A stretch of 64,000 bases of DNA from Norana najaformis (lineage: Eukaryota > Annelida > Clitellata > Crassiclitellata > Hormogastridae): positions 22,531,389-22,595,388 of the forward strand of contig OZ029916.1 of the NCBI GenBank assembly GCA_964023275.1. The letters are read 5' to 3'. The position numbers and the translations under genes are program-made. The notes below the pieces were generated by a model, which did no database searches, was not told where the DNA came from, and saw nothing but the letters and a program-made list of their open reading frames with translations. Position 1 is the stretch's first letter; every line of letters starts with the position of its first letter. Shown one piece after another: positions 24,101 to 38,400 of this stretch.

Positions 24101-25773
24101 TATTTGTGGAGGCAGTCATGAGAAAGCTCCACACTAAAACAGATGAGCTTGATAACCAGTGTCTTTGACCCATGTGTCTAATTTTTAGACAACTGCGCTG
24201 TATCTTACTTAATCTCGTGACATTAAGAGCACAGAAGTGGCAGCCTGAAGATGAATCAACAGTACAGAATGGCAGCGCACCAAATGACACTAACCTGGTG
24301 GTAAGTCAATAATAAGTTACAAGAAATTTTGGCATTAAGTTTTGCACATTAGCTTTCAGACTTCCAGGTTTTTCAGTAATGTTTTTCTTTGGCAGTTTTA
24401 ATTCAGTTGTTAGCATGCTTTTGTGGTTTTGCAAGTGGTTTCTTGACATGGTAGTTTTTCTGATCTTTATGTGACTGACATGCATATATTTTAATCCCAA
24501 GCCCACAATACTGATACTTATTAAAACCACATTTTTAGATCATTAATGATGCATCAGAGAATTCAGAGACTTAGCCGATAATTGTCTCACTGCTTTGCTG
24601 CACAAATGCAATATGATCTTTTTTAAAATTTTAGAATACTAGAGAAGACATGGCTGTTCTGGTAATCTTGAATCTGCCGTTTGAATACTGATTAAATTGT
24701 TTAAAATTTCCAGGAACCAGAATTTGATGATGAAATTGGCGAACTTTATGACGATTTTGATTACAACAGTAGTTATCCAAATTACGGTGCCGAGGGATAT
24801 ACGCCTGAAAATTATGTTTCTGAAGAATTTAACCCTGAAGATTATGAATCTTGGGCGGCAACACAAATACCATTTAATGAATAGTAAGTATGAATGTACT
24901 TATAGTATTCTAGTTTCTCATGAAGATTTTAGTATTTCTCTCAGCAGATTGATAATGGAAAATACTTGAGTTCTTCCTGTTTACCATCTAGGTAACATTA
25001 ACAAATAATCCAGTTTTCCTGTTAGTCACCTACATAATTTAAGTGGCAGGAGTTTACGTCCTCTTGTTTTAGAACAAATTAGTTTTCAGCAGAGATCATT
25101 ATCATGTCCTTACCTTGGGGGCTCATCCACTAAGCATGTCCACAAAGAAGGGGAGAGGGTAATTTAAATGTGTACAAGAGGGGTTATGAAATTGGTATTA
25201 TTTCATCTTAATTTAGTTTCATGCTTAATTTATTTCAGTACAGCCTGGGCCTTAAACACAAACCAGTTAGAGAGCAGACAGCCTGAACTATAATGGATCG
25301 TCATTAGTGGACTTTGCTGGGAGCAGCCTAAAATCTGGGAGACTTGCTATGTAGGCTACCAAGCTTTAATAAGTGGATGCATATTAGAGGAAGACTGGTT
25401 CTCTCTTATTTGCAGTCATAATACTGGGGCTGGATACATAGACTTATATAATTATGAAAATATTTGCCTGTTTTTTTAATTGGTAAGGCATTGTAAGTAC
25501 ATATTTATGTAGCTGCCTATGTAGGCTGTCAAACTTAATGTTCTTGGTAGTAAAAGTATTGATATGACATGTAGTGGTTTTGCTTTCAGTAGGCATTTAT
25601 GTATACATATTTTTCTATTTAAACTTCTGTCCTAGTATAGTTCAAGTAATACCATGGCTTGTGTGCATGCATTTTTTGTCAGTGATGGGATACCTTTCGT
25701 TGTGGGAAATGATGAAATGGATCCGGACATGGATGAAGCCTATGAGCAATTTCTGGCCACGTTGAACCAATGA
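18193..25773 (+). CDS. PAIP1: Polyadenylate-binding protein-interacting protein 1
   Basis: Exons: 18193-18217, 18579-18658, 19225-19398, 20416-20528, 22732-22840, 23158-23265, 23539-23630, 24189-24300, 24714-24883, 25683-25773; 357 residues with all phases consistent. Exon 2 encodes a PAM2 motif (LLSAEAPEFIP, residues 11-21) that by family binds the MLLE domain of poly(A)-binding protein. Exons 3-8 encode an eIF4G-like MIF4G domain with family signatures such as YTGARLCSIL, LTGLALESN and LRCILLNLVTLR. Exon 9 is very acidic, with tandem Tyr/Asn/Glu-rich phrases (NYGAEGYTPENY). Exon 10 keeps the family C-terminus (DGIPF, EMDPDMDEAYEQF), the PAM1-type region. PAIP1 stimulates translation initiation by bridging PABP and eIF4A/eIF3. 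Human PAIP1 is 479 residues; this one lacks most of the long N-terminal extension. The first exon codes only eight full codons. ATG follows ttccggagca. Confidence 0.93.
19700..19930 (+). repeat. Decayed LINE 3' end in PAIP1 intron 3
   Basis: Translation gives phrases such as SLWNELPLSLC and ARCLKTFLF, matching the C-terminus of the family-A LINE (NSWNHLSREL, RLKSVLF), then ctggaagcgcctctgag. It is interrupted and non-functional. Confidence 0.65.
21060..21560 (-). repeat. Decayed LINE reverse transcriptase C-terminus in PAIP1 intron 4
   Basis: The minus strand encodes LDYSNSILADLPKFQLHQFQ (about 21356-21538), the family RLDYCNSLL..LP...L..LQ segment, and then in another frame SSWNSLPLHLC. Frameshifts separate them. 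The rest of intron 4 up to about 22300 may continue the same element but is too diverged to call. Confidence 0.65.
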
Positions 25774-26242
25774 TTATCGACCCATGAAAGTGACAGCTTC
25801 AGACACAGTCAAAATCAAGTTTTTATCTATCATGTCAGTGTTTTTCGTGTATTTACACCATAAAGTGAAGCAGTTTGAAGGCTTTACATGACTTTGAGGG
25901 TGTGCTTTATTAAGGTTAACAGTGGATAAGAACTTTGACAGTACATCATATAACAAGTTTGGAGAATCTTCCCAAAAAGAAGTTGCAAGAAAGCAGACTA
26001 CCAAAACTGGAATTACTGGAAGGATTTTACTGTTCTGAGAATGCAGAGCTCAGTCAGACCAAGTTCCATGATGATATGTGCATGTTTCGGTCTGTATCTT
26101 GAAGTTACTTAGAAAAATGCTTTCCATGCAAATGATTCTTCTAAAGTGAGCATTTTAGACAAAAACCATTTCTTGAAAACGTTCTTGTTGAAAGTATTTA
26201 CCATCAGTTAAAATATTGTACCAAATTGAATCGTTAATATGA

Positions 26243-26248
26243 AATAAA
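26243..26248 (+). terminator. Candidate PAIP1 poly(A) signal
   Basis: A canonical AATAAA lies 470 bases after the PAIP1 stop codon. A second AATAAA at 26622-26627 is an alternative site. There is no transcript evidence to choose between them. Confidence 0.5.
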
Positions 26249-26273
26249 GTCATCTGCATGGAAAACAGCTGCT

Positions 26274-29200
26274 TCGCGTCAACTCTGATATTGCACTGAA
26301 TGAAAGCCATTTGCTAATCAGTTTAGTTTTTAAAAAGTTAGAAAGTTATTGTCATATGTGCTTACTTTCCTTGTTTGCAAGTACACGAGAAAACATTTTA
26401 CGCTGTTGGAAGGACCTCCATGTGAAATGGCATTTGTTATCAAATAAGCTGACCTACATGAAAATATTCATGTTTTAATTTAAGGTTTTATGAATGGAAA
26501 ATGAAGATTTTATCTAAAATTTATATACATGTATACATTTCAATTTGGGATGTTTTTGGAGTTAAACATATTTTCCAAATGTTGACACATTACAGTATTG
26601 TTTGAAATTTTTATATGTTTAAATAAATTTATAATATAAAAATCAATTTCATCATGTTGAGATAATTAGAAAACTAATACCTTTAGTGAATGGTATCAAC
26701 AATTTTGTGCCAGAATATTTGTACATTAGAAACTGATTGTGATTTTAAGCTTTGAAAAATAGACAGCATTTTACTATAAATACAGAGATGGTACTTCAAA
26801 TCCCAGATGATATCCGTATGTCAAGATAGCAAATATTATGTGATTTAAGATCTACCTTTGGTGTGATAATGGTCTGGCCCTTGCTCAGTTGATGTAATTT
26901 AGGGCACAAAGCTATTTACACATTAAATATAAGATGATGAATATTCATTACTGCTTTGCCTAATCAGGACTCAACTGTTTCGATGGCTAGCATAAATAGT
27001 TGTAACAATATGATGGACATGTTGTCAATTTAGACGTTAAATGACATATGCGTGTTTAGTTAATGAAAAGTTGTATCTAGCATTTAGATACTGTATCCAA
27101 GTTTAGATTTTGCGATTTCATGAACTGAAGAGTAAATTTAATGCTGCTTAAGTGGTAGTGAAACTTGTCTGTGTTTAAGGATCATATTTCAGGTCATTGA
27201 ATCACACATCCTCCACAGTTTCTGCACAGAAGGCAGACAGGCCAAAATATCAAACTTTAAAAATTATTTCCTCAGTTTTCAAGTCCATACAACATGCAAC
27301 AGTTTGATGATCATAGTCCACCGAAAAAGACAGCCCCAGCCATTCAAAGAACTCAAAGTGTTAAACTGCAAAGTGAAGGTAATATTTATTGACAATCTTA
27401 CATGTAAAGTAACTATTATCATTTACATGGTACAGTACAATGGATTTTTTACAGCAGTGAAAATAAAACACTTCAATTAAGTTTTTAAAATATTCATTTA
27501 AATACAGGAACGTTGGTAGTTCAGTTTTTTCAAATGACTTCATACACGTCAGCTTAAGTCACATAGAAGAGCAAAAATATAAATAACAAAAAATTCACAA
27601 GATAAGGTGTCAAAAAAAGTAAATAGCGTGATCTCATCTATCACTGATTCACCTTTCCCCTCAGTTGGCAACGAACTAGAGATCAGAGGCAGAGATTAGA
27701 CAAATCTACATTCTTCATCTAAGATCTACTAAGTTGCACATTTGAAACAAGAAAAAACTGTATAAGTTTATATTACAACAAAACATTCACCTCAAGTTAG
27801 CGTAAACACAATATACCCAAAGCAAGAAAGTCAGGAACACGTGTTTGGATTCAAGAGGGCCAGGTCTGGCAGTTGAATGTGCTGTGAATACTGTTCTTAT
27901 CCTCTGAATAATCAAAGTCTTAGAGCTTGATACATGGTTGGAGGTATTTTTAATTACAGCATAGACAAGATGAGGGCAAATAATTGGAAACTGTTTTGGT
28001 GCCACAATGCTGATCCTTTTACCATTTAGGCTTCAAACAGAATAACCAACTAAGTCCACTTTTCAAGTTAGTGTATTTTTAAAAAGTCAAATGGTCTCAT
28101 GAAACAATTCTTTCCTTTGAGGCCTCAATAAGATCTCAAACAAAAGAACCAACTAAGTTCATTTTTACTTGAAAAACCACCAAAATTCTCTGTACTAGAA
28201 ACATGGACTTAATTGGTTCTTCCATTTCAGGCCTCGATTATTTTCAATTTAAAACAACCTGGTGCAACTTCAACCCAAAAAGGCCAGATGCTACCAATTG
28301 CACAGCAGCAATATGAAAATTAAATTAATCTCAGCAATAATATTGTTTCAAATAAAGCTCACTAAGGTATGAATGAGACATCCTAAGTAAAACACATTTC
28401 GATTACTTCCTTCAAACATGATACAAATTACAGAGTTTAAACATACCCATGTTGGAGTGATAAAAATGTAGCACTCACACTTTATGTGGTAGAGTTTACA
28501 CTTATCCTTAATTGTTACAGAGTTCAGACAATATCCACCTGGAATAACTTCTGATGGTTTTCATATTTTAAAGACGGGGTTGCAGTTCGATTGCAGTTCA
28601 CTATAACTTTCAGAACCATTGCACAGCAGCAGTATGAAAGCAGCAAGTGCTGAAATTACTGATAGACCCTGTTGACATAGAAATCAAGGTACCACAGACG
28701 CCATCACTACCACAGTCTATGACAAGTCCTAAAATGTATACAATTCAAGTAGGTCAGCGGCTGTAGGCTACGTGATGCAGAGGCAAAACATCAATGCATT
28801 GTAACAAAACATTAAGATACCATAAAAAGCATGAAACTCATCTCACTTGTGTAGAGAATAACTGTCCAACATAGGAAATATGTGAATGCATAAAATACTG
28901 TAATCAGTGTAGTTTGTACAGCAAACTTCAATTTTATAAAATTAAAACTTAAGGTCAAAATATGAAAGAAAAACAGAAATAAATCTGAGATCAAGAAAAA
29001 GAAAGAATTAAGGTTCAGATTTGATAAAACACAGAATTAAAGTTAACCTGTTCCAATTTTAATTATAAATTTATTAACTGCTGCTTAAAGAAAAACTAAT
29101 CAGAGCCACTCTCAAAGCTAGCCGAATGAAGCTGTCATTAATAAGAGAAAGTTCATCATTAAGCAAAAAATATAAGCGAAGATAACTAGACGAGTGCATG

Positions 29201-29476
29201 CACACACAGGGAGCCTAACCAACCAATTCCTATCCAGAGTTGACGAATGACACCATATTCAGAGTTCCTGGACCAAGCTGCCTCAGTGGAGCAAAGCAAC
29301 AACAGCTGGTAACATCAGTGGTACACAATAACATCGCTGTCCAGCAGTCCCTTGTAGGTAGTAGATGACACAGTGTCTGGATATTCCTCAAGCTGCCAGG
29401 CCTGCGTGGAACAGGTGTTGGTGCCTGCCAGCTGGTAAGTCAAAGAGCGATTTGTGATGTGACAGTCAGGGTCATA
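26274..29476. other. PAIP1 downstream region and probable SLC35D 3' UTR
   Basis: AT-rich DNA without a recognised exon of another gene. On the minus strand it would contain the transporter's 3' UTR; an AATAAA on that strand near 27381-27386 could end it. Just downstream of the proposed transporter stop, the minus strand remains open in the same frame from 29476 to 29315 (see findings). Confidence 0.5.
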
Positions 29477-32400
29477 TCAAAGGCCCTCATCATTCCTCCT
29501 CTGCTGAGACCAAAATTACTCGGCTGCAGTTGGCTTACATAGGTCCATAGAACTGAGGCTCACCATACATCAAGAATCCATCCCTCATTCAGTTACGTAG
29601 GCCAGCATGATATGCAAAGTAAATTCCTTCCAAAACATTCGAAATCCGCATTGGAAACAAAGAGTAATTCTAACTTGTAAGCTTAGCAATAGCAAACATC
29701 CAAACATGTCAGAAATTATAGAGCAAGTTTCACATTTAGATGAATAATCCACAAAATGGTACAGAAGGCGAGTCAACAACTGACATATGCAGAGTAATCA
29801 TGGTTGCTGGAAGCAACATCCCTTTTGCCAGATCCCAGGGTGAAAACAAAACAGGATTTTTCAGTAGTACGAGAATAGTTTATTTTCAAAATAAAAAAGT
29901 TAGCCGCTGCTAGGACCTCTCCACAATTCTTTCTTCTACTGGTAATCCACCGAAACAAGAACTGTTCTTTTGTTCATTCAGTAAACTTATTCAGTGCCTC
30001 TTAAAGATCTATGGAAACACTCCCTGTCCAGTCTCAGCATATAAGAAGGCTTTAAGCGTTGACAAAAGGACCATGTGGCACATCTAGCCAGTAGAAGCAT
30101 ATCTAGACAAAGGCCATTCCAGACAGATTGCCCTATATTGCAATGTTGAGGTACAAGCAAAAGGACAGACAAACAGAGGAACCTGGCAAGCCACACCCGA
30201 CACAGGGTGACACACACTGGCAACTATATAATATACTACATACTATATAATAAACTACAGTAAAGAATGTGTGGAAGGCATTCATTACCCACTCCTTGGC
30301 CCTTGAGCCAGTAATGGATGAATCCCAAGGTCCTGACCATAGACCAAATGCACGATATCTGCACAAACTTGTCCAGGGTTGTTAAACGGTGTCAGCCACA
30401 ACCATTAATTAGATCATGATCCAAAAACACCAACGATAGACCACTGTGTCACACATTAACCTTATAATGATGTACTGTTATTGTGGGAACTTGAGGATAA
30501 GTTGCAAGTCTTCAATTTTAAAAACCAAATTTACTTGAAATACTTCATAACCAACCTTTGAGATGATATGTTTTCCTTCACTTTATCAGCTTCTTCTAAA
30601 ATTCACCAGAAATATTTTACAAAGAGCTGCATTTATATAATTTTTACACATAAGAAAACAGTTCCAAGTTAACATAGAGGTTCTGATACAAACTAGCTTG
30701 GACTGTGGATCCAAAATGAAATTTAGCTTTAAAATGTGACCTCATTATAATAGATAATGCAGTATTTGACGTGGCTCTAAAAAGGAGAAACACAGAGGGT
30801 TCAGTGTAACACTGGGATTTTCCACAGTACAGTGAAGTTATTTAATATTTGCTTACTTATTTAACTTCCACTTACTTATTTACACTTACTGTTTTGGGCT
30901 CATACACATGACAAGTATGCTTAAAAGTGGCACTACATAAATGTCTATTTACAGTGCATTACATTACATCACACACTGGTAAAACAAACGTAGTTATGCA
31001 AGAACATGGGAGTTCACACACATTTAAAAAACCACGTCAAGGGAACAAGGTGAACTGAACCATTTCCAAGATAAATAAACAGATGTAACACTTAAAATCC
31101 AGTAAACAAGTAATGTGTATTTAATTAGGCAAAGTTCTAAAATTGATGAAATGACCTTATCAATGCTTCCAAAGGCATCTGAAGTTCTACTCTGGATTAA
31201 AGTTGAACTGAACAATACAGGATTCACCTCATTACCACTGGGCGGCCTGGCACTTTGTGGCTTCTTTGAGAAGGTGATGTAAGAATATATGAGACTTCCA
31301 AACACACTATTCACAAAGATATATAATAGTAATCAGTAATCAACATTTCCAGTGCATAGTATCAGTACCTGTACTGTACTGTTCATACCATGATAATCGC
31401 TATTGTCACAGTACCACTCATTCTTAGAAGAAGACTGCAACAGTAGTACTATCATAATCATAACTGTAATGTTAATAGTAGCAACACCTGGTTTAAATGC
31501 TGAAATAATTAAAAACTTAATCGTAGCAAAACACAGGAAATTACTAATGTTCCTGGTTGGTGGCATGATTCTGTGGATATGATGCTGGTAAGCACAATGA
31601 AGCTAAGCAGCACTGAGCACAGTCAATAGCTTAATCACAGGCCAACAATCCCCAGAACACCAATACCAATGCAAGCTGGCAGCTTAGAATGGTCTCCTAC
31701 TGTTGGACTGTTATTGTTGTACTGCACTTCAGCTGAAAGACCCTTCAGGCCATGGTAACACACTACTGAAAATTGTCTATATATGCATTACTTTTACCTT
31801 TCTTACTATACATGATAATTTATGTTTTAAAACAGAAATATGTTACCTAATGTTGAGTCCAAGGAAGTTTACCCAGCTGAATATGTAGTCACCTCCAATT
31901 GCCATGCCAATGTAAGTCACAAGCAGATTCTAAAACAGAAGAAGAATCCGGAACCCTTTGCCTTATATTATACATGACCAGGACAAAAGCTCAAAACAAG
32001 ACAGCTAACTGTAACATCGAGGATACAACTATGTTACCAAGCACATGTACCAAGACAGAGTTCAGTAACACCCTGTGAGTTAAGGGCGTATAAAAGCAAG
32101 TCATCTGCAAATTTTCTTATCATGCATCCTCAACACTTTAATCATTGTACTCATCACTGTCATCCTGTCAATCAGCCTCAGAAGAATTGGAGTGAATCTG
32201 GGAGATTGCAGTTTAGGCCAGTTGTCATTATCTTCATTAAAAAACAGTATCATTACTATTAGTACTACTAGAGGTGAGCATTTAACACATTATAAACATG
32301 ACTGATGCGTCAAAATATCAACACAATTAAAATTTCTAACAATTTTTTAACACTGTAATGAAATCTTGAGCTAAATGAGTGGGCTTATGAAGTGCTGAAC

Positions 32401-35400
32401 TTTGAGGTATCCTTCATCATCTTTGGCCAGATAGTATTTGCTACAAAAGTGCCACATGAGCAATTATTTTCTGTGGCTAGCCACATATTGAACCATTACA
32501 CTGGATAATGCCAAGAAACCACTTTGTCAGCACAGTTGGTTGAAAATCAAGTAGAACTTACAGAAACTTTTGAACTGCAAGACATTTTTGAATTTTTTAA
32601 CAGTTTTAAAATATATTATAAAATTTCAAACAATTCTGCCAAATTTATAATTATAAACATATCTGGCATTATTATTTTACATTTATATAATTTAATAAGT
32701 TACCGAAAAATATGTTTTACCACACATTAAAATTTTCTAATCAAATTTAACTCCTCCATCCATATTTTCTGCAATTAATCAGATGATTAAAATTTAATCA
32801 TGTATTAATTTTTATTAAAATTTTTAATCGAAGCCCAACTCTAATAATTAATTATTACTCCATATACACAGAAAGAAATCAAAGAAATGCAGTAATACAA
32901 GGTCTATGGTTGGTGGTGCCATATGTCTAACCTTCAGCACTCCAATTATTGTTGTCGTAAGTGCTGAATTGTAACTCGTGCACAGGACTACGGCATACAT
33001 GAGAACAAAGCTCATCACACATGACAAGAAGAAATGTACAAGGAACAGCCAGTTACTCCAACCCGTATAGTCATATGCCTATGCAGAAAAGCACAACATA
33101 GATACAGAAAAATGTTATTATTACCAGTAACTGTACTTAAACTATTACGCAGCCTTAAAATCACAAAGCACTAACAAAAGAACCAATTCTCGAAGGCAAG
33201 TCTTATTATTGTGATTACTATTATCTTCATACAGCATCGTCTCATGATGCTGCCCTGCATGTTAATGTTATTGCTTATCATATCATTATTAATTATCATG
33301 CACTTTTGTTTCATTTTTATTAACCATGTTGCCTCTTCACCTAAAGAGGGCCAGCCTATCTGCATGATCTCTTAGAAACATTAAAACAGGATCAAAACTT
33401 TGGCATTTAATATAGTAACATACTGAAAAAGTTCTTAACCATATCTAAACCATTTGAGAACTTTAACTTTCTAAATTTGATATCTGGTTTTGGTTTTAAC
33501 AAAGAAATATATATCATAAAATACAAGAATCAGTGGGCAATCCTGACCCCAGGCCAAAAATTAGTTTGTGATAAGAAGAGTATTCACTGCAACTTACCAG
33601 TTGAAACTCACCAGAGTAAAATGCTATTAATGCTGCAGGAACAATCATGAACAGGGAATTGTAGAAGACAAGACCAAGCTCACCAAGCTCCTAGTCAAAG
33701 CAACACAACAATGCTCACCAGACTACCAGAAAATAATATCAAAAATCGCTGAAAACATTGTTACACATTATAAATATAGCACAAGATTTCACCTACATGA
33801 AATAAATCAAGTTAAATTTGACATGGTTGTAGGTGTTATTATTCTAAGCTACCTTGACAGCTGTAGCGAACATGAAAATAATCTGTGCTAAATTTGAGAA
33901 ACACTTATTTATGCATGATAATATGTTCTGAAAATTACCTTGGCTTCCAGCTTTTGCTTTGTGCAGACTCCATTCGCAGCCGTAAAGAAATCATTGAGCA
34001 AAATGAGAGTATACCCACGCATGTCAAAAGCCAAGTCTGAACTAAAAATCAAAGCAAAACCATCAAATAAGATCACTAATTAAGTCAGACAAACATTACA
34101 TGTCTCAGGTAATTGATCATGCTCAGGTAAGTCAACCAATCACTCAGTCAATAAAGCAAGTCATGCAACCAATCACTCATACATTCAACATAATCTATCA
34201 GTCAATAATGTAATAAATCAAACATACAGTGACAGTCAATCAATTATTCAATCAACTATTTAAACCATTCATCAAATGATGATTCACTGATTAGTAAGTC
34301 ATTTCTAGAATGCATTTTGATAGAAGCATTACATCTATACTGATTCAGTCAATTAGTCTTTAGTGTCATTCATCCTTTACATAGATCAGCAAAGTTTAAG
34401 GCAACACTGTCACACAGAAAGCTTGGCAGAAAGCAATAGTCCTAGCTTATTTTGCTCTAGTGCACTAAAGTAAAAAAAAACATAGAGTTCCCATGTCTCT
34501 AGTGGAACATAGGGAAGAGGCTCATTTTACTGCTCTTTGGCTCCTGAGCCAGCAATGGACCTGAACATGGGGCAAGCGCATCACAGGACTTGCCATTTAT
34601 TTCCCAGCTTATGCCAGTACCAAACTGTACTGCTTGGCGTCAGAGGCATGTGTGCGCAAACTTCCCCACGTTCAGTAAATGGAGTCCGTTCAGTATGCTT
34701 GAACCTGCAACCATCAGATCGTTAAACGGAATCTGCTCAGCAGGCGTGAACCCATGATCTTTTGATTACAGACCTATCATGCTGACCAAACTGCACAAAA
34801 AACAGCCATACTTTGTAAAAACATCCACATTCAGACAAAGACACTGACCTTCCAGCGACAATAGCACCAAATATCATGAGGAAGACACAAAACTGAACTT
34901 TTCTTGAAACCACTGTGCTACAATATCAAATAACAGAACATCACTAACTCCATTTCAGAACCAGACAAGTGACAATGCATGCAGTGGACGCCTACAGGCT
35001 CTTGGCCCATGGATCATGATGATGATGATGATTTCAGAACCAGCTTCTGGTAACTTTCAACCAATGAAAGCAATAAATCAAATTTTAAACTGTTGTAACT
35101 AAAAAAAACCAAATATAAATGTTTATTCATATTTTAAGGATACACAGATGTAATGCATTACAAGCTGCTCACTTATGTAAGAAATTCTAATTACTGATCT
35201 GTAACATTTATTAGACAAGAGTTCATACTAGTTCAGTGCAACTCTCACCTAAGAATCCAGTATTCTGCAATCATCGTCATTAATATTGAGAATCTTCGCA
35301 GGACAGTGAACATTGGAAGACTAAAAAATAACCAATAACATGAACTTCAACATTCAAATGTATTAAAACCACTAGCACCAGAAGCAAAAATAATAAACAA

Positions 35401-38400
35401 ATTCTTAATATGCTCATCCTGCTCTACCCATTCATCCTCTTACCTCACTCTCGCCCATCCCCTGTAACTAGTCATCTTAAGTTCTCTATCCGGTCCATAT
35501 ACCACACTGCACCTCGACTCTGGAACGATCTCCTTCCTCAATTTCACAAATTCTCTGTTCTTCTATCCCTTCAGTCATTTACCCACCATCATCTGTCTCA
35601 AAACCCCCTATACATTACTCCTTAGGGATATCATTCAAAACTAAGTCACACCTTTTCAAGATACCTTACCCTGATTCCTCCAATCCGCCACCTTCTCATT
35701 TCTCTCAACCTAAACACAACCCACCCTAAAAGCTCCTCTGTCCCCTTCTCTCTCTATTCTTCTAGTAACCGGACTTTGTTCTTCCTGTGGCATCTATGGA
35801 CAACCCCTCTGTCTTGAGGCAGCGCTCCAAAATAAGCTGGTGGCCATTGCTTAGCTCTAGAGTAGCACTTTAGAAATTCTTGAGATTACGATTAAGAATG
35901 AGCCGCATATTACTAAAATTCTGACTCATCTTAAATTCTCTAACCGATCCATGTAATGATATGCAAAGTAACTAAGCTTTACACACTAACATTATTTGTT
36001 TAAACCATTAACATAACAAAACACTAGCCCATGCTTGTATCACCTACTGATTCCACAAAACTGAGCTACAACAAGATACATTTTACAACTATATTAAACT
36101 TGGAATCTCCATCTTCAAATGCATTACTTCAGAATTCAGACTTTGATGAAGCATCTTATAAAAGGCACCGTTCATAAATCACACTTGAAATTTACCTAAG
36201 TTTCTGTGTCCCTCCAAGTCCTGTCACCAGATTGCCCAAGTAGAACAGTGGCAACGGCCAAATCTGCAAAAACATGAGAGATCCATTACATTACATAGGC
36301 CTAATTCCTCCACTAATAGCTGTCTGGTGATTAGAACATTTCCTAAACTCGAGTTTCATAACATACATTTCAAAATAATATGCCAATTCAGAATATCTAT
36401 ACCAGGGATATAAAGTTCCTCCATTTAAATGTCTACTTAAAAGTGTTCTGGACTGTTTTCAGTTTAGAGGGATATTTTCAAACGATTCCATAATGCTGGT
36501 CAATAAAATCTTTGAATCACAAACTGATAAAAGCACCACAGCCTTTAATGAAATGGGAATAAGGAAAGACAGGTGTAAAACTTACAACTTATTCCTAACT
36601 TTCTCTAGAAAATCAGTTATTTATGCAACAATGCATAAATAGCAAACCAGTTCATTCATTCCTTCATTCATTACATTCATTGTTTTCAACAAAAACATCA
36701 TAATCACAATGGGCAGAAATTGGCAGGATCAATCGGAAATGAGATCCCACTTAGTAGGGTCATCTATCCAACATCAAGCTGAAAATGATGAAAGAACAGA
36801 ATAAAAAGTTAACAGTTAAAAATTAAGAAGCAATTCAGTGTTCATTTACAACTGTAAACTCCAACTTCACTGGAAAGGCTGAACATATACAAATGCAGTT
36901 TTATCAAAAACTGTCGCTGGGAGAAGCTGGCTGAACAAGTGATGAGAGGGACAGGCAGAAAGCAAATTCCGAACATGCTAGAACAGTGCTTTGCAAACAT
37001 TTAAATCTAACAACTGGCAGTAACTTTATCTAGATGTTTGCAGACCACTAATGGCAAACATGAACTTGCAAGCCTGGGGATACATACATAAAGTATGGGT
37101 GATTCAAGGGGTTTTGTTGCCAAACTAAACCACATTTTTACATTATCATGATTGATTAACACTATCTCAGAAACACTTCTTCATAAGTTAGAAGCACTTA
37201 TTATGCTACTCAAATTTTTCACCATTTTCATTTCGATTTTATGTAATTTTTAAGGACCATTTTGCAGTCCGGTGCCAGTCCGCAGACCACCCACTTTAAG
37301 AACCACTGTCCTAGAAGGTAAAGTGCAATGTAATTAAAAGGCACAGCTGACGAATAATCAAGACCTGATATATAGATCAATGCATGCAGCTACATGTATG
37401 TACAAATACAGAAATAAATCCAAAAGACTGAGAACATGATTTAATCACCTTATGAACAGCAATCACGAAGAGGTCATGATTTTCCTAGTATTAGTTAGAA
37501 CCTTATATTTAAAATACATGGTAACTTTAGATAATTGCCTAGCTGTCTTGTATTTACATTAAGCTAATGGAACTATTATTCATTGCTTTGCTTACCTTTT
37601 TGGGCAGGCTTTTGTCAAATCTGGGAAGGGAGATTATGCCTAAGAGTTTTGCAAAGAATAGGATGAACACAATACATGTCATCTAAAAGACAACAAAAAG
37701 ATACTGCAGTTTAAATAAAGTATGAATAAAGCCTGTGCTCTAATCCAATGGCTCAAAAGCAGAATGTGCTTCTTTGTGCTTTCACCAACATTTCTGAAGT
37801 AATCTTCTATTGAAAATCTTAACTTTACAAGCAGTCACACACATTTCCTTTTCAGGATATCTTAAGTTGTATGTCTGAGATCTGTTAAACAACAATGCTT
37901 CATTGCCTTTTAGAGGTTCAGTGTTTTTGGAAATTTTCTTATCTATACAACACTGTTTGAAACAATCAGCTTTCTACTCTCTTTAAAAAAGCATAACTTA
38001 TTTGTCTTGCAGGAAAGGAGTTAATGAATAAGATTAATGAATAAACTGTCTGGTTTCCTGTCAGCAATGTCACAAACTTATTTGCTTTTGAGTAAGAATG
38101 CCTTAAGCAAAGTGGTCTCATTAGGAAAGCTTAGAGATCTTGCCTGTCCAACTCCAAGAACCTGAAATGATGGAAATCTAAAACAAGAACAATAACACAG
38201 ACTCAGTAATTAACGAACAATACAGTTGTATTCTTATTGGCAATCACTTCCTGATAAGATGGTCCTGGGTAAAAATAACTGAGTCACAAGGCCATCTTTC
38301 ACATGATAAAAAGAATGCAGAACAAAGTGCGAGGATCAGTACTTAGATCTGAAATACAAAATCCAGTGGTTTTTTAAATGTTTGTGCTATGGACTGGCAA

